Positions 48,880-61,110 of a stretch of DNA of 64,000 bases are shown here, in pieces. The position numbers and the translations under genes were made by a program. The notes under the pieces were generated by a model. The model was not told the origin of the DNA, did not search any database, and saw only the letters and a list, made by a program, of their open reading frames with translations. Numbering within the stretch: position 1 is the first letter of the stretch; every line of letters begins with the position of its first letter. Source of the stretch: Hyaloscypha bicolor E (Eukaryota; Ascomycota; Leotiomycetes; Helotiales; Hyaloscyphaceae); assembly GCF_002865645.1 (NCBI RefSeq), contig NW_020194638.1, positions 682,001 through 746,000 on the forward strand. The letters are read 5' to 3'.

Positions 48880-50034
48880 AGCTTGGTGAGAAACCCGGGG
48901 TGGTGAAGGCTACGGTATAGTTATCAGTGGTGTCTAGTTCTAGTTTCACTTAGCAACGCAGAATACGTTCCTGTTCAAATGAGATTTACGATTACGTGAC
49001 TTTCTCTGTAATCTACATACCTAATCTCGCTAGTCACCATGCCTCTCGCCATAGTTAGCTACACTAAATATCTTTTGTATTCTATTATAGCTACAAGAAG
49101 CTCGCAACAAGCAAGAGCAACAAGTAAAATTTCGAGCCCTGTCGACCCCCTATTCGAAGCGAGGCCCCTGAATCTTCGGGAACGTGGCCTCAAAAGCACT
49201 CATGAATCTGAAGATCAAATCCTCGCGACCAGCCCTTGCAATTAGAAATAGTCCATACGGATGTCCATTCCCAATGTTACCAAGTGGAACCGTGGCACTC
49301 GGATGTGCTACTCTGGTCAGTACAGTTTCCGTTTTACCATCCAATTCACTCACCAGCATTTGCCGCCCAGATAACCAACGTGCAATCAGAATTCGCGACA
49401 ACAATATCGACATCACTTTCTCTCATATACTTATCCATGCCGTCTTTCCGTGCTTTTCGGTAGATTTCTCGGTAAGCTTCAGCCGCTTCCTCGGCTGAGA
49501 GCGGGCTGTTGTGGCTATCGATCAATTCTTTCTGGTTCGTATGTGCTATATAATTCAGTGGACTGGTTTCTCCAATGTTTCTTGGAGTTTGCTCACGTGG
49601 AGGCATAGCAATCTCTGCATGCTGTTTGTTGTATTCGATGATATCTCCTGAAGTCCGGATTTTCGGATTCTCAAATCCATTACAGAATTCTTGGATCACC
49701 TGATTGAACTCGCAATCTGTATCCGTTAGCTTGGAGGAATCTTTCTCTGGAGTGATAACTTACAGGCAACCTCCTTTAAAGATAACTTGTTGTGCTTCAG
49801 CACATCGTTGGTGTGAACTGCTTCCGGTATCCCTATAGGAAACACACAAAGCCATTATTCTCCTGGGGTTTTAGTTGATCCCTACTATCGCTTAAGCTAA
49901 TTACTACTATCAAACTCTGCATATGCTCGTTTATTTAGCTGATCACTACTATTGCTTAAGCTATCCTCGCTTATTCAAGCTATCCCTACTATAGTTCAGC
50001 ATATGCTCTCGTTATGCTCTCCTTGTACTCTGCA

Positions 50035-50301
50035 TATTATGGTACGGCAAGCCATACTCTATCAAAATCGCTTTGTTTTGACAGTTTTGAGGTTTTGGTC
50101 ACATGACAAAAGCTGGCTTTTCTGTAGTTCTAGATAATAATTTCTCCTCCATATTTAATTAATCGAGCTTTTATATACTATATACTATTTATACTCTACT
50201 ATTTATGCCTTTAATTTTATTATTTTGCTATTAAGTTACGTTTTATGCTCTAATATACTTTATATGGGTTTTTGTCTTATTATAGTTTCCCTCCTATAAT
50301 A
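50035..50301 (+). repeat. Solo LTR nested in the TIR element
   Basis: Homologous to the LTR at 12693-13001 with the same TATTAT start and CCCTCCTATAATA end, but lacking about 40 bp. Little RIP. No convincing target duplication. Confidence 0.75.
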
Positions 50302-50510
50302 CCTATAAGCTATACGGGCTAGGAAGGTTGGGGTTAGTCCCGAGCTTACGAGGGGGCTTAGGGTCAGGAGTTAGGGTCTGGATTAGTCCCGGAAGGTTGG
50401 GGGGCAGTAAGAGCCCCCTGTATTAGAATATATTAAAGTATAAAGGCTTTACGGATTAGGGTTAGTATATACTAAATATATGGGTTCTATATACCGAGTA
50501 TATGTTTGAG

Positions 50511-50545
50511 ATAATAGTAATAGTAATAGTAATAGTAATAGTAAA
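50511..50545 (+). repeat. (AATAGT)n microsatellite
   Basis: About six near-perfect ATAGTA-type units in a row. A shorter related stretch recurs at about 50650-50665, within a roughly 130-bp degenerate duplication (TATATACCGAGTATAT at 50488 and 50618). Confidence 0.85.
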
Positions 50546-51170
50546 GCAAGATATATTCTAACTTACTTATATATGTCTTAGTAATAAAGATAAAGTATGT
50601 ACTAAGTATATGAGTTCTATATACCGAGTATATACTAGATTATATACTAGAGCAATAGTAATAGTAAAGTATTCTAACTTACTTATATACTTATTAGTAG
50701 TAAAGGTTAAGCATATGCTAGAAGTATGCCTAGCGAGCGCCTGGCGGGCCGTTAGAAGGATGTCGGACTTGGGAATGAGGGTGTGAACGAGGACAAGTGT
50801 CTATATATTATTAAAGCTATGGTTTTTGGTAAGGAAAGTTAATCCCTACTATGGAAAATACAAGGTTATTCTCGCTAATGAATAGTGGTAATCAGCTTAA
50901 GCAATAGTAGGGCTCAGTTACTGGCTCCATTCTCCTTGATCTTCTCTGCGACAGCTTCATAAACTTCTTTCTGGTTCTTATCAGTACTAAAGCTGCCGTT
51001 TCTAGAGCAAATTACAAACCACAGGGGAAGTTCCCCATTTTGCCTTCTGGTCACGGCCCTCTATGCCCTATGTCGATGGTAGAATCCCAACTCTCAGCCC
51101 TTCCTAGCTTTCCGTAAATGAGTTTCTGTATCCATTTTCCGGAAGTTTCGCCCGCGCTTCGGGAGTCAAA

Positions 51171-51953
51171 AGGTCTGCGACGACTCAACACCTCCTCATG
51201 GTGCAGGCTATTAACCTATGCTCTCTGGAGCATAGGGCCAAGATTGAGTCAATCAACTATCAATATGCTATAAAAGCGACGCTTCATTCGAACCCTCGCA
51301 CGGTGTTGCATGAAGAGATTTTTCCTTATCGACAATCCTCTATAACTTACTCCTCCTTTTCCTCCTTGACACGCAATAATACCACTCGTTTTATATATAT
51401 TACAAAGAGAAATCAGGTAAATATTATAGCCCAGTCGCCTTGTTTACTCTCTTGAGAAGGCTATATAGTAAAGGAACCCTCCTGTAAAGGCAAGCCTGAT
51501 AATGCCATATAGCGGATACGAGAGAGAGATCGTGGGAAGGGGGAAGAGGGAGGGGAAGAAGTAGAGAAGACTTAGTATTATGCCTTCGTATATCGTTAAT
51601 GCGCTTGTCTAAGGGAGCTTTGGACTACCTGGGGTAGTTTAAAGAGAACCTAGTAGCCAACTTAACTAGCGGAGAAGGCTTATAGTTATACGCCATTAAC
51701 CCGGCACTTTTGCTCATACTTGAAATGCTTTCTATAAGGTCTACGGGGCACTAAAACACCACGGGATTAGGGACCCGGGGCTGCTCGTGAGGGAGGTCTT
51801 TTTACCCCTTGTGGTTTTGGCCTCTCTTGCGAGCAGGACTCTGTATATAAATATCCTATAAGCTTAGTACGTCCCCATACCCTTCGGGACGTTTAGTGAC
51901 CAACCGTAGGCCGGACGTAAATAACTATCAATCAATCAATTAATCAATTATTT
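51171..51953 (+). mobile_element. Retroposon-like insertion with ATCA-repeat tail
   Basis: A 783-bp segment flanked by GGGAGTCAAA (51161-51170 and 51954-51963), a 10-bp target-site duplication, inserted in the amidase gene. Its right end is a CAATCAATCAATTAATCAAT tail, the type of short-unit tail seen on non-LTR retroelements. So it is probably a 5'-truncated LINE or a SINE oriented on the plus strand. It has no coding I recognise. A GGGTTCGAATG word on the minus strand (51297-51287) resembles a pol III B box but in the wrong orientation for the tail. Confidence 0.65.
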
Positions 51954-52994
51954 GGGAGTCAAATGCTTTCCGCCAAAAGGTTTACATCAGACGGTGTTCT
52001 CGCCATTAAACCTATTACATCAAATGACCGAGAAATTCGAAAGACACCTTTGGCAGAGACAGATCCGTGAGCAGGTCTCATGGCATACAGGCCTGCTTTG
52101 CTAGCGGGGTATACGAGTGAGCCTCTAGTCTCGGTCCCGAGGGACAGGGGAGCGAAGCCTGCTGAGACTCCGACTGCTGATCCAGAGGAAGGGCCACTAC
52201 ACGGCATGGCCATAATTAGCACTTTGAACTCGAAGGAACACGGGGAGTGCAACTGACAGCGTTCAATCCTGGTTTTCGTTCCACCACATCTGGTGGGGGA
52301 CCTGTCTCGTATGCGGACCTCGTCTGCCCCCCAACAGCAGACCATCCCGGCGTCATATTCTCTGCTCTTGAGGTTGTCAGTTTCCTAATCGGAGTTTTGA
52401 GGGTATTGCACGAACATATACCCGCAGAATTCCTAGGCTAGTCAGTTCGGCTCAGGTTAGAGTATGCGGATCACTCACCGATAAATTCGCTATTCCCAAG
52501 ATGATCACCTCTTTCTTGATGAGCTACCGGAATTGATCATCAGTACACTTTCAGTGTGACCGAATTATCACTTACTTGCTCCATCACTTCAGCGTTCTTC
52601 ATCGCTTTCTCCTCCGCAAAACAAACTGCTCCGACAGTGGTCTTCAGTCCTAGCTCAGGTCCAAATTGAAAGCAATCCTTTTCCTCGTCAGCCAAGAGTC
52701 CACAGTCTTATAGTCCCGTGGTTAGCCCACCTTAACAATAATCGACAGTCCATGAAGTTAGCCCTCGAGTTTTCCATTGACTCACTCATGATCTAGCTTC
52801 TCAGCAGCCTCCAACACCAATTCGATGGGTGCAACGCTTATCATTGCATTTAACTTCGCTCAAACATGATTGTGTTTTCCTATTTGGGCTAGATAAGTAG
52901 TAATTATTTCAACACTTGTCAATGTTCCCGCTTTCAGGCGTTTTCGCAGCTCTGATGGTGTGGTAGTGAGGACGTTGAAAGATGGAGGAGACAT

Positions 52995-53503
52995 GATTGG
53001 CCTCTGAAGAAAGCTCGAGTAGTTGATAATTAGACAACAAAATAGACAATGTTGATGAAACGTAATCGAGTCACGGGTACTTTGTACACTTCGTTGCCTG
53101 AAAAAAGATTGTTGCCTTCAAGTGAGGTCGTGGTGCTAACGTGGTGTCCTTCCAGATCTGTTACATCGGCGTTTCGTTCATGCTGGCTGCCTATCGAGAA
53201 AGCCCATTGGCAGTAAAGAGAAACAAAAAAATCCTTCCAGCATTGAGACACTTCAACTGTGACTCACCGAGATATGGCCAATCTATTGGTCAATTGTCAA
53301 ACATGTCAGCAAGGCCATGGACTTGAGAAGGCTGCATGCATATAGTATGAAGCATCCTTGCAGCATCTCTATGCAGCCGCCCGTGATCACCAGACAGCCC
53401 AGCTCCCCGACCTCCTTCTCAAATATCACGGCATCTTCGAGAAAAATTGCTCCATTCTTCGATTCGTCACATCGGCAATCAGTCATCATACTCCCCGCCA
53501 AGA
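52995..53503. other. Divergent intergenic region between amidase and zinc-cluster gene
   Basis: Lies between a minus-strand start (52994) and a plus-strand start (53504), so it would hold both promoters. An open plus-strand frame from an ATG at 53274 encodes NCQTCQQGHGLEKAACI then TAG and continues open for a further 140 codons. It could be an upstream exon of the zinc-cluster gene or chance; I could not decide. Confidence 0.4.
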
Positions 53504-54720
53504 ATGGAAAGCACAGGGCGGCGGTTGCCCCAGGTACCTTGCAGACAGTGCAAGAGACGACAGATGCCTTGGAAAGGATCCAACCCACGCACCAAGCCGT
53601 ATGAGAAGGCTGACAGTGCTTGCATTCGTCATTCCGGCAATTCTTCCAAACCTGGTTGCCTCGAATGCTACACCACTCTGCAAAAAGATGATGCTGGGAG
53701 TTTGTGTTGTCCTAATCCTGAATGCCGGAGCGGGTTCTTCATCCCTGTACTCATTTCTATACCCACTTTCCTCCAGCAGATTACTCTAGTCCCAGAGCAA
53801 AAGAAGTCGAAGAAAGCCCAGGCGCCGTTGATCCTTCGAACCCACTGTCGGAATTGTCGGCTCGAAGATGAGGTATGCAGTGGTTTGATATTCGGCCCCC
53901 GCTGCGAGCGATGTAAAATCGAGGATCTGGAATGCGACTGCAAAATCTTGAGCAGGTCGTGCGAAGAGTGTATGAAAGATCGAGGGAGGGCGGCCTGGAA
54001 GAAATGTGTTGGACTTCGTGACGAGTGCGATGCTTGTATTGAGAAAGGGATTGAGTGCAAGGAATTTGTTAGCGTGTCTTGGAAAGCAAGTGCGGAGGAG
54101 AAGCCGCCTGAAGATGCTGTCGGGCACGGAACGATGGATGTTATCGATGGGACGAAAGCCATCAGGGCTTTTGCTGCATGCGAAAGGTGCTTGGATGACG
54201 AATTAAAATGTGATGAGAGTCTACCTGCTTGCGGAGGTTGCCAAAAGGAGGACGTGGAGTGCAAGTACAGACTGCTGACGACAAAATTTTCTGGTGAGTT
54301 TCTTGTCTTCTAGTGCAATCAATATCTGAAACTTTGGCAGACTTTCCAGGGAGAAGAGTTGGGCAGAGAAGATCCTCCTTGTCTCGAGTCCATCAAGAGG
54401 CGTTCAAAGATGAAAATGCACGTGAAGTTACTCCGCCGCAAAGCAAGTTACCAGTATCATGCGGAAGGTGCAGCAAGCCAAAATCTAGGTGCTCGGGAAT
54501 TCTTCCCTGTGGGCGATGCGAGAAATTTGGTTTGGAGTGTATCCCAAAACCAAAAGCGTCAGAGATGGGTGCCGTTGCAGCCAAGTTGAAGGAAATTGGG
54601 ACTGAAACTAAAATCGAGCCACTTGAGGGTCTGATGAGTGGCCTGGATTTAGAAAGTTGGCATTTGGTGTCGCACGAAGAGGTTGAAGAACCAGTGCCGT
54701 TTACAAGTGAAAGTACCTAG
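53504..54720 (+). CDS. Multi-Zn2Cys6-like cluster protein
   Basis: Two exons (53504-54293, 54341-54720) with a 47-bp GT..AG intron give an intact 389-residue protein. It contains four successive six-cysteine clusters of the fungal Zn2Cys6 spacing: residues 115-144 (Cx2Cx6Cx8Cx2Cx6C), 153-185 (Cx2Cx11Cx6Cx2Cx6C), 226-253 (Cx2Cx6Cx6Cx2Cx6C) and 304-330 (Cx2Cx6Cx5Cx2Cx6C, CGRCSKPKSRCSGILPCGRC). Further Cys pairs at 13/16, 52/55, 68/69 and 74 suggest one or two degenerate N-terminal clusters. Only the last cluster has the basic linker usual for DNA contact; the others have acidic ones (RLEDEVC, LDDELKC). No fungal transcription-factor middle domain is visible and the C-terminus is acidic. It may bind DNA, metal or a partner. 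The start is the first ATG in frame; an upstream exon is possible. It diverges from the broken amidase. Confidence 0.7.
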
Positions 54721-55277
54721 ATAGTCTTTGGTTGTTCGACAAATGTCCGGAGGACGGAGGCGTATTTTTGTTCGTCGGGGATGAGGCTATGTTAGGACGG
54801 TTGGTTTGTAGACTCTGTTTTACGGTAATTGGATATTAGTGAACCCAACGAATATGTACCCAGAGCTCATACCATGACCTCTTCTGATTTCCGTGTGAGT
54901 CGTCGCAGGTTTTAATCCATTCAACATTCCACGTGCGGGGATCGAGTTAAAATTTCGGCATCCCACTATCAGCACCTTCAGGCTCGATCTTATGAAGCAT
55001 GAAAACATTTCACCCAATTTTGAAAGAGCTTGGGGTATTTGATTACATCTCATTAATGTTTACATAACATCCTCCTGCTATTTCTTCAAATTTGACGTAT
55101 TTGGCAGCTAAGCGAGGCTCCTCTAAATAGGGGGCGATAGCGTGAACTCCCGTTCAGATTCGGGTCAATACTGTTCTTGTACTTAGTGAATAAATCTGTT
55201 AGATTTTCTGCGGAATTTGAGGTAGTCTATTTAGAAAGTTTTACTTGAGACCTTCTCGGCTCCGGTCAGTGTGTCAA

Positions 55278-55329
55278 ATGAATAGAATAGAATAGAATAG
55301 AGTAGTAGCTACTACTCTATTCTATTCAT
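55278..55329. repeat. Subterminal palindrome of the 7.3-kb element
   Basis: ATGAATAGAATAG..GTAGTAG is followed by CTACTACTCTATTCTATTCA and T; arms of 21 bp are exact apart from two additional AATAG units on the left. It starts 11 bp inside the TIR, as in the 930-bp element. Confidence 0.85.
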
Positions 55330-58300
55330 CAAAATTTACCCACTACTCATATTCTATTCATATTCTAATCAAGGTATTCATGAATATTCATAAATACTTT
55401 GAGTAGTACGTACGTGATTTTACACGTGAGGAGCTAGCTATATTAGGTAAAGCTTCCGCCCGCTCCCGCTCTAGCGCCACCTCACCACCCAATTAGGCAA
55501 TGGCGAGGCTTAGTAAGCGAACTAAAATATAAGATTCCGAGGAGAATAATTAGTTTATTATTATAGAAAATTAGTACTTGGCTAATATTATATAAGCCTT
55601 AGCTTAATCTAGCTAGAGCTACTAATAAGCGCCTTAGTTATTTAATAATTATTAAATAACCCTTGTTTTTTAATAGTTATATAACTAGTAATTACTAGTA
55701 TTTATCTTTATCTTTTCTATATTATCCTATATTCAGGCCACCCTAAGCAGTTGGCTCGCAGGGCGCCTGAAAAAAAACTAGTTATATAAGAAATACCAGA
55801 ATTACTCCCTTCTAGGGAATCACATATCAGAATGCAATTATATCCAAATCCTTAGGATATAGCTAGGAATTAGAAAGAAGAAGCTCAAATACCTTTCTTT
55901 CTATTTTAGTAGTTCTAGAATACAAGAGGCTTTTCTTACGATTTTTTAAAGCTCGGAGGGAAATCTGAAGCTAGTAGTTCTATAGAAAGCACTAAGAAAA
56001 GAAACCCTAACTTTATATTACTTTTCTCTCTTTCTTCTCTTTATTACTATAGATCCTCCCTGCTTTTATATTTCTTATAGGCAAAACCGGCCTGCTTTTG
56101 ACTTTATTATAGAACAGGCTAAGCCATATAAAACTTGCTCTTACTATCGAGTTTATATCTTCTTTCTTTTCTGGCTTAATTAACTAATTAATAGGCCCGA
56201 AATACTAGTAATTATATCCAGTAATATCCTGCCTTATAAGAACTCGATTTAAATATTCTTTCTTTTTTCTAGTAATAATAATAGTTAATTACAAATGTTT
56301 CTATAGACAAGCCAGCCCTATAGTACTAGTAATAGATCCGTTAATTCTCTATTATGGCTCTAGTTTATATTATAGAAGACTTTCCTATTAACCTATCTAT
56401 TATATAGCCTCCTGCCTTTCTTTCCCGCTTCTGGCCGGCTCTTATATATATAACTAGTCTGCTTATAAATTACTATATAGCTTATAGAGCCCTTTATTTT
56501 AGTTATATAAATAATTACTTTAAGGCCTATTATAAGAAAAGTAATATTATACTTCCTCTAATTTATAAGTCTTTTCTATATCTTTCTTATTTCTTTATAA
56601 GTAATAATCTGCTTTACTAGGCCTTTTAGACAAATATTCAGGTATATAATTATACTTTTATCTTTATATTAATTAGCTATAAGAAGAATACCCGAATTAA
56701 CTTCTTCTATAGAATCTAGTACTTTTAAATCTATAGTAAGCTCTTTTATTTCTAAGGCCTACTATAGCCCGTTCTATATATTAAACTTTTCTTTATATAG
56801 CTCTTTTTCTATAACCCACTTTTTATAACTAATATTCGGGCTACTAACTTCTTTTATTTAGATTATATAGTTCTTTTATAGTTTATAAATATATTTATAG
56901 ACTATAATCTATTTATTATAGTTTATAAAACGGCCTATAAGTATCTTATAAACTAATAAACTAATTTCCGGGTCTTATTTAACTTATAAATGTATTTAAT
57001 TCTCGAATTAGATATGAATTATTATTATAAAAACCTTCTTATAAATAATAAGATTACTATTCTAATTCTAGACAAATATATAAATATAAGCTATTATAAT
57101 CTAGTACTAATAGTTTATAAGGCAAGCTATAAGTATCTATAAATATATATAGTTAATATTATATATATAATATATATACTACTTTATTATATCTTATTTT
57201 TCTTATATAGTAATCCGGACTAATACTACGAGTTATAGTTATAGAATTATACCGGGACCTACTAATAGATATAGCTCGAATAATAAGCCTTTTACTAGTA
57301 CTACCTCTATATTTATTTAGCTTTCTCTCTATTCTTTTATATTAGCTACTTCTTTTAGTAATATATTATTAATATATATATTACTTATAAAACTACCTTA
57401 CTTAACTAGCTCTATTTATATTAGTAGAATATTTATATAAATATTTATACGAGACTTATAAATATTCTAATCTATAAAAATATCTATATAAATAATATTA
57501 GCTATTACTTATTTTCTTATCTAACTTTATAAATAATAATTACTTTATATAATAGCTCTTTTAAGACTTAATAGCTATTATATAATACTTTAGTAAGTTA
57601 AGCTTCTTTATTACTTTTATAACTAATTTATACTAGCCTGAGATTATAAATTATTTCTTAAATAAATAATAAGTAATTAATTATCCGGATTTCCTTTACT
57701 AGATCTTTATTCTAAAAATAAAAAAGCTTTTTATAGACTTTAAGAACTATATTTTCGAATAATATATAAGCTATATTTATATAATTAAATACTAGAAATA
57801 TAGCCTTTTATATATATATTTACTTTTATTTTTTAGAAGAGATATTATTTTTTTAATCTCTAATTTAGTTAATAAGGTAATTTATATTAAGCTTCTAAAT
57901 CTATTATAGAATTCTATAAGTAAACTTATAATTATAATTACTAGCTAGATATCTTATAGGCTATATAGCCTTAATAATAATCTAAAAGCCCTATATATAG
58001 TCTATAGTATATTTATAGCCCCGCTTATATATTAAAAAAGGTTCTCTAAAATATTTATAGCTATAATAATTATTTATAAAAATAGATATCTCGAATATTA
58101 ATACTAGAATAATAGCTATATATTTATAGTCTATAAATTAGACTTTCTAGATTAGGAAATTATTTATAATAATTACTAGGTTATTTTATATAACTTATAT
58201 TTTCTTTAGAAATTCCGCTTATATATTAATATTAAGATTTATATATTTATATAAATAATTAAATATATTTACAAATATATTTATAAAAAAATAAATTATA

Positions 58301-60767
58301 TAATTATTATTATTTCGGGAATAAATAATAAAATTACTTAATATTTCTAGATTCGGTATATAGGCCTTATAAAGGCTTTCTAATATCTATTTAAATATCT
58401 AATATATTAAGAATTCTTTCTAGTTTAATATTTTATAATTTATTTCCCTAAATAATATATAGTTTATTTTATAGCTAATCTTTTATTTAAATAAGTTATA
58501 GACCGGGCTATAAATATTTATTTAATTTTAATAACTTTCTTTAAATATAATATATAAGAATAGCTACTAGTATCTTTATTATAAGTTCTTATAATACTTT
58601 ATATAGGTTACTAAAACCCGGATATAGTATTAGTTATATTTATTATTATAGTCTAGTTTCAAATAAGTAGTTCTATTTATAACTCTTACTAATAGTTATA
58701 TATAGTCTATAATTCTTTAATAAGCTTTACTTAATTAAGGATATTTATTATCTTATATATTATATTACTTATATTACTTATAGCTTAGTAAAAAATAATT
58801 AAAAGTAGTTTTAATACTTTAATAAGGCTATCTAGTTAATAACCGGCTATAATTTATAAATACTTTTTCTTATAAGTATTTACTAGTAGCTAATTACAGA
58901 TATATAAGTAATCTAGAACTAGTATAAGAAGTATTTCTATAATAACTTGGCTTATAAGCTCGCCTATAATCTATTAATTAATTTCTTATTATTCTTAATT
59001 AATTCTTACTATAATTATAATTTCTTTTTATTTAGTTTTAGTCTTATAAATCTCTAGTAAATACTTATAGATATTATTTTATCTAAGAATATCTTTAACT
59101 AGATTATAAGCTATTATATAGCTAATCTATAAATTAATTATACTTATAAAATATTACTAGTAATTATAATATAAGCCTAGCTAAATATAAACTAGTACTT
59201 TTATTTCTAGATAATTCTAATAGTAATTATAAATAATTTATAAACGGCTTATTTCTATTTATAGAACCCGAATAAAACTAATAAAACATTTTTTTATAAA
59301 ATTCTTTATTACTATTATTATAGCTAAGGTAAAATAGTCTTATATATAGTATTAATAAGTATTATACCTTTTCTTTTTCCGAATAAATATATATCTTATT
59401 TCTAGTTCCGGATCTTATTTAAGCTTAATAAGTTATTTATAAGTATAATTACTAAGATAAGCTAGCTCGGGGCGCTTTTATAATCTATAGACCTAATTAT
59501 CTGAAATAAGGTACCTATATAATACAAGTATTATTTTGAGGTAGTATATTAGCTAATAATTAATTTATAATTAGTAATAAATAATATTTTCTTTAGAGAA
59601 ATACCTGTAATTTTTAGAGAGAACTTTATTTAGATTTTACTAGTAGTCTCATATAGTTTATAGGCTAATATAGTACGGGCCTATTTATAGTAGATATAGA
59701 TCTGGCTATAGCTTTATTAGTTATTATTACGAATTAATATATAGGTCTATAATAATTCATTTAAATAGGATTTTATAAACTAGATTAGTAATCTGCTATA
59801 TAACTTGTTTTTAAATAAAATAGATTATATTCCTGCTTTTTATTTCATATATCTAGTTAGTTATAAACCTAATTAATTATATTTACTTATAAGAATAACT
59901 CTTATAGGCCTTATATAATTACTAGGCCTTTAGTAAATAGGTAATTCTATTAATCCTAAATAATATAGTTTATAAGCTTAACTAAATAATTATAGATATA
60001 TTTCCTGGCTAGAAACAGATATATTTTATAATAAATCTAGCTAATATAAATAAAACAGATCCTGAAATTATAAAATTATTTCTAGAAGTTTTATAAAGTA
60101 TTTATTTATTAGATTTACTTCTCTCTAAATTATAATATAAGATTAGTATACTTATAATACTTTTATAAAATCTCTATTTATAAAAAAGGCTTTATAATAG
60201 GTTATAGATATTAATTTATAGCTTTAGAAAGTTCTCGATTCGGATATAGCTATTAAATAGTAATTTTAATAGCTAATTATAAATGATTTTACGAATTAAG
60301 CTCTAATTTATAAATTAGTAATTATTTTTTATACTTTTCTATAAGTAGTTTTTATTTATTTTATTCTTTATAATAATTATTAATAAGTTATAAAGCTAGT
60401 TATTTATAGTAATAAGAGTGAATTTATAGTTACTAGTCTTTTCTTATAGCTAGTTCTATATAGTAGCCTTATGATTTACTTTATAAATAGAGCTTTATAT
60501 TTTTTTATTTTCTAATATAGATTATATAAGTAATATAATATACTTAGAAATATTATAAGGTCTTATTTAGCTTTTAACTTATTTATAAATAACTTTATAT
60601 ATTTATAGGCTATTTTTCTTCTTATATTATCTATAAAAGGTTTATAAAGATTCTATATCTAATTTATATATTTAGCTAAAACTCTTTACTAAGTTATATA
60701 ATTTTAGTTAGGGTCTTTATTATATAATATATTTCTTTTAATTCCAAACCTACTCGAAACGAATTTA

Positions 60768-60845
60768 GGGCCGCTTTACTAAAATTATTAATTAGTCCCG
60801 AAGCTTATATAGGGCCGCTAATTAATAATTTTGCTCTAAACTCGT
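60768..60845. repeat. Hairpin repeat, copy 1
   Basis: GAATTTAGGGCCGCTTTACT..AATAATTTTGCTCTAAACTC forms an imperfect hairpin of about 78 bp. The GGGCCGC core and flanks resemble the hairpin at 62358-62450. Less RIP than its surroundings. Confidence 0.6.
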
Positions 60846-60934
60846 CTATTTTATATTTTTACTATTTTCCGGAGAAAACTAATACTATTATATAAATATA
60901 TTTATATAGAAATACTAAAACTTTAGGCATGCTC

Positions 60935-61110
60935 TATAATTTAGGCTCTATTTTATAGGCTTTATAGGCTTTATTTTATAGGTTTTACAGGCTCTATAAG
61001 CTCTATAGACTTTATAGGTTCTATAGGCTCTATAGGCTCCCTTTTATAAGGTTTATAGGCTAATTCTATAAGCTTTATAGGCTCCGTATACTCTATAGGC
61101 TTCTAATAAA
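60935..61110 (+). repeat. TATAGGCTC minisatellite
   Basis: About 15 degenerate 10-bp units (GGCTCTATA, GGCTTTATA, GGTTCTATA) in tandem. Units differ mainly by C/T changes. Confidence 0.75.

Larger units (their letters stand above)
49874..50918. mobile_element. 1.05-kb TIR element inserted in the amidase
   Basis: Left end GTTGATCCCTACTATCGCTT, right end (reverse complement) ACTGAGCCCTACTATTGCTT; about 31 of the first 37 bases agree. TA is present at both flanks (49872-49873, 50919-50920). Removing the element and one TA makes the amidase codons on both sides read through in one frame (..NGAS then KTPGE..), which supports these boundaries. It contains a second, internal GATCACTACTATTGCTTAAG copy of the terminal motif near 49941, an LTR (50035-50301) and a GTAATA microsatellite. 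No transposase seen: non-autonomous. Confidence 0.8.
49150..52994 (-). pseudogene. Amidase (amidase-signature family), broken by two insertions
   Basis: The minus-strand start ATG is at 52994-52992. The N-terminus reads LTTTPSELRKRLKAGTLTSVE, then LNAMISVAPIELVLEAAEKL, then LHGLSIIVK (catalytic Lys), typical of fungal amidases. NMTPGWSAVGGQT and SGPSSGSAVGVSAGF (Ser-cisSer-Ser region, 52200-52130) and SLGTETRGSLVYPASKAGLY follow. The chain then breaks at 51960, resumes at 51170-50925, breaks again, and continues 49872-49150, ending ATVPLGNIGNGHPYG..FMSAFEATFP. A clean 46-bp intron (49353-49308) joins the last two coding blocks. Stops include TGA at 52862-52860 and 52784-52782, and others. Insertions 51171-51953 and 49874-50918 account for the gaps. 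It would have hydrolysed an amide substrate; next to a flavin monooxygenase remnant it may have belonged to a small catabolic set. Confidence 0.8.

Noticed and set aside
51280..51300. tRNA-like B box suggesting a SINE promoter
   Set aside because: The GGGTTCGAATG word is on the strand opposite to the ATCA tail and no A box was found at the right spacing.
53668..54264. Minus-strand 198-codon ORF
   Set aside because: Antisense to the Cys-rich gene; the plus-strand Zn2Cys6 spacing and in-frame intron are far better evidence.
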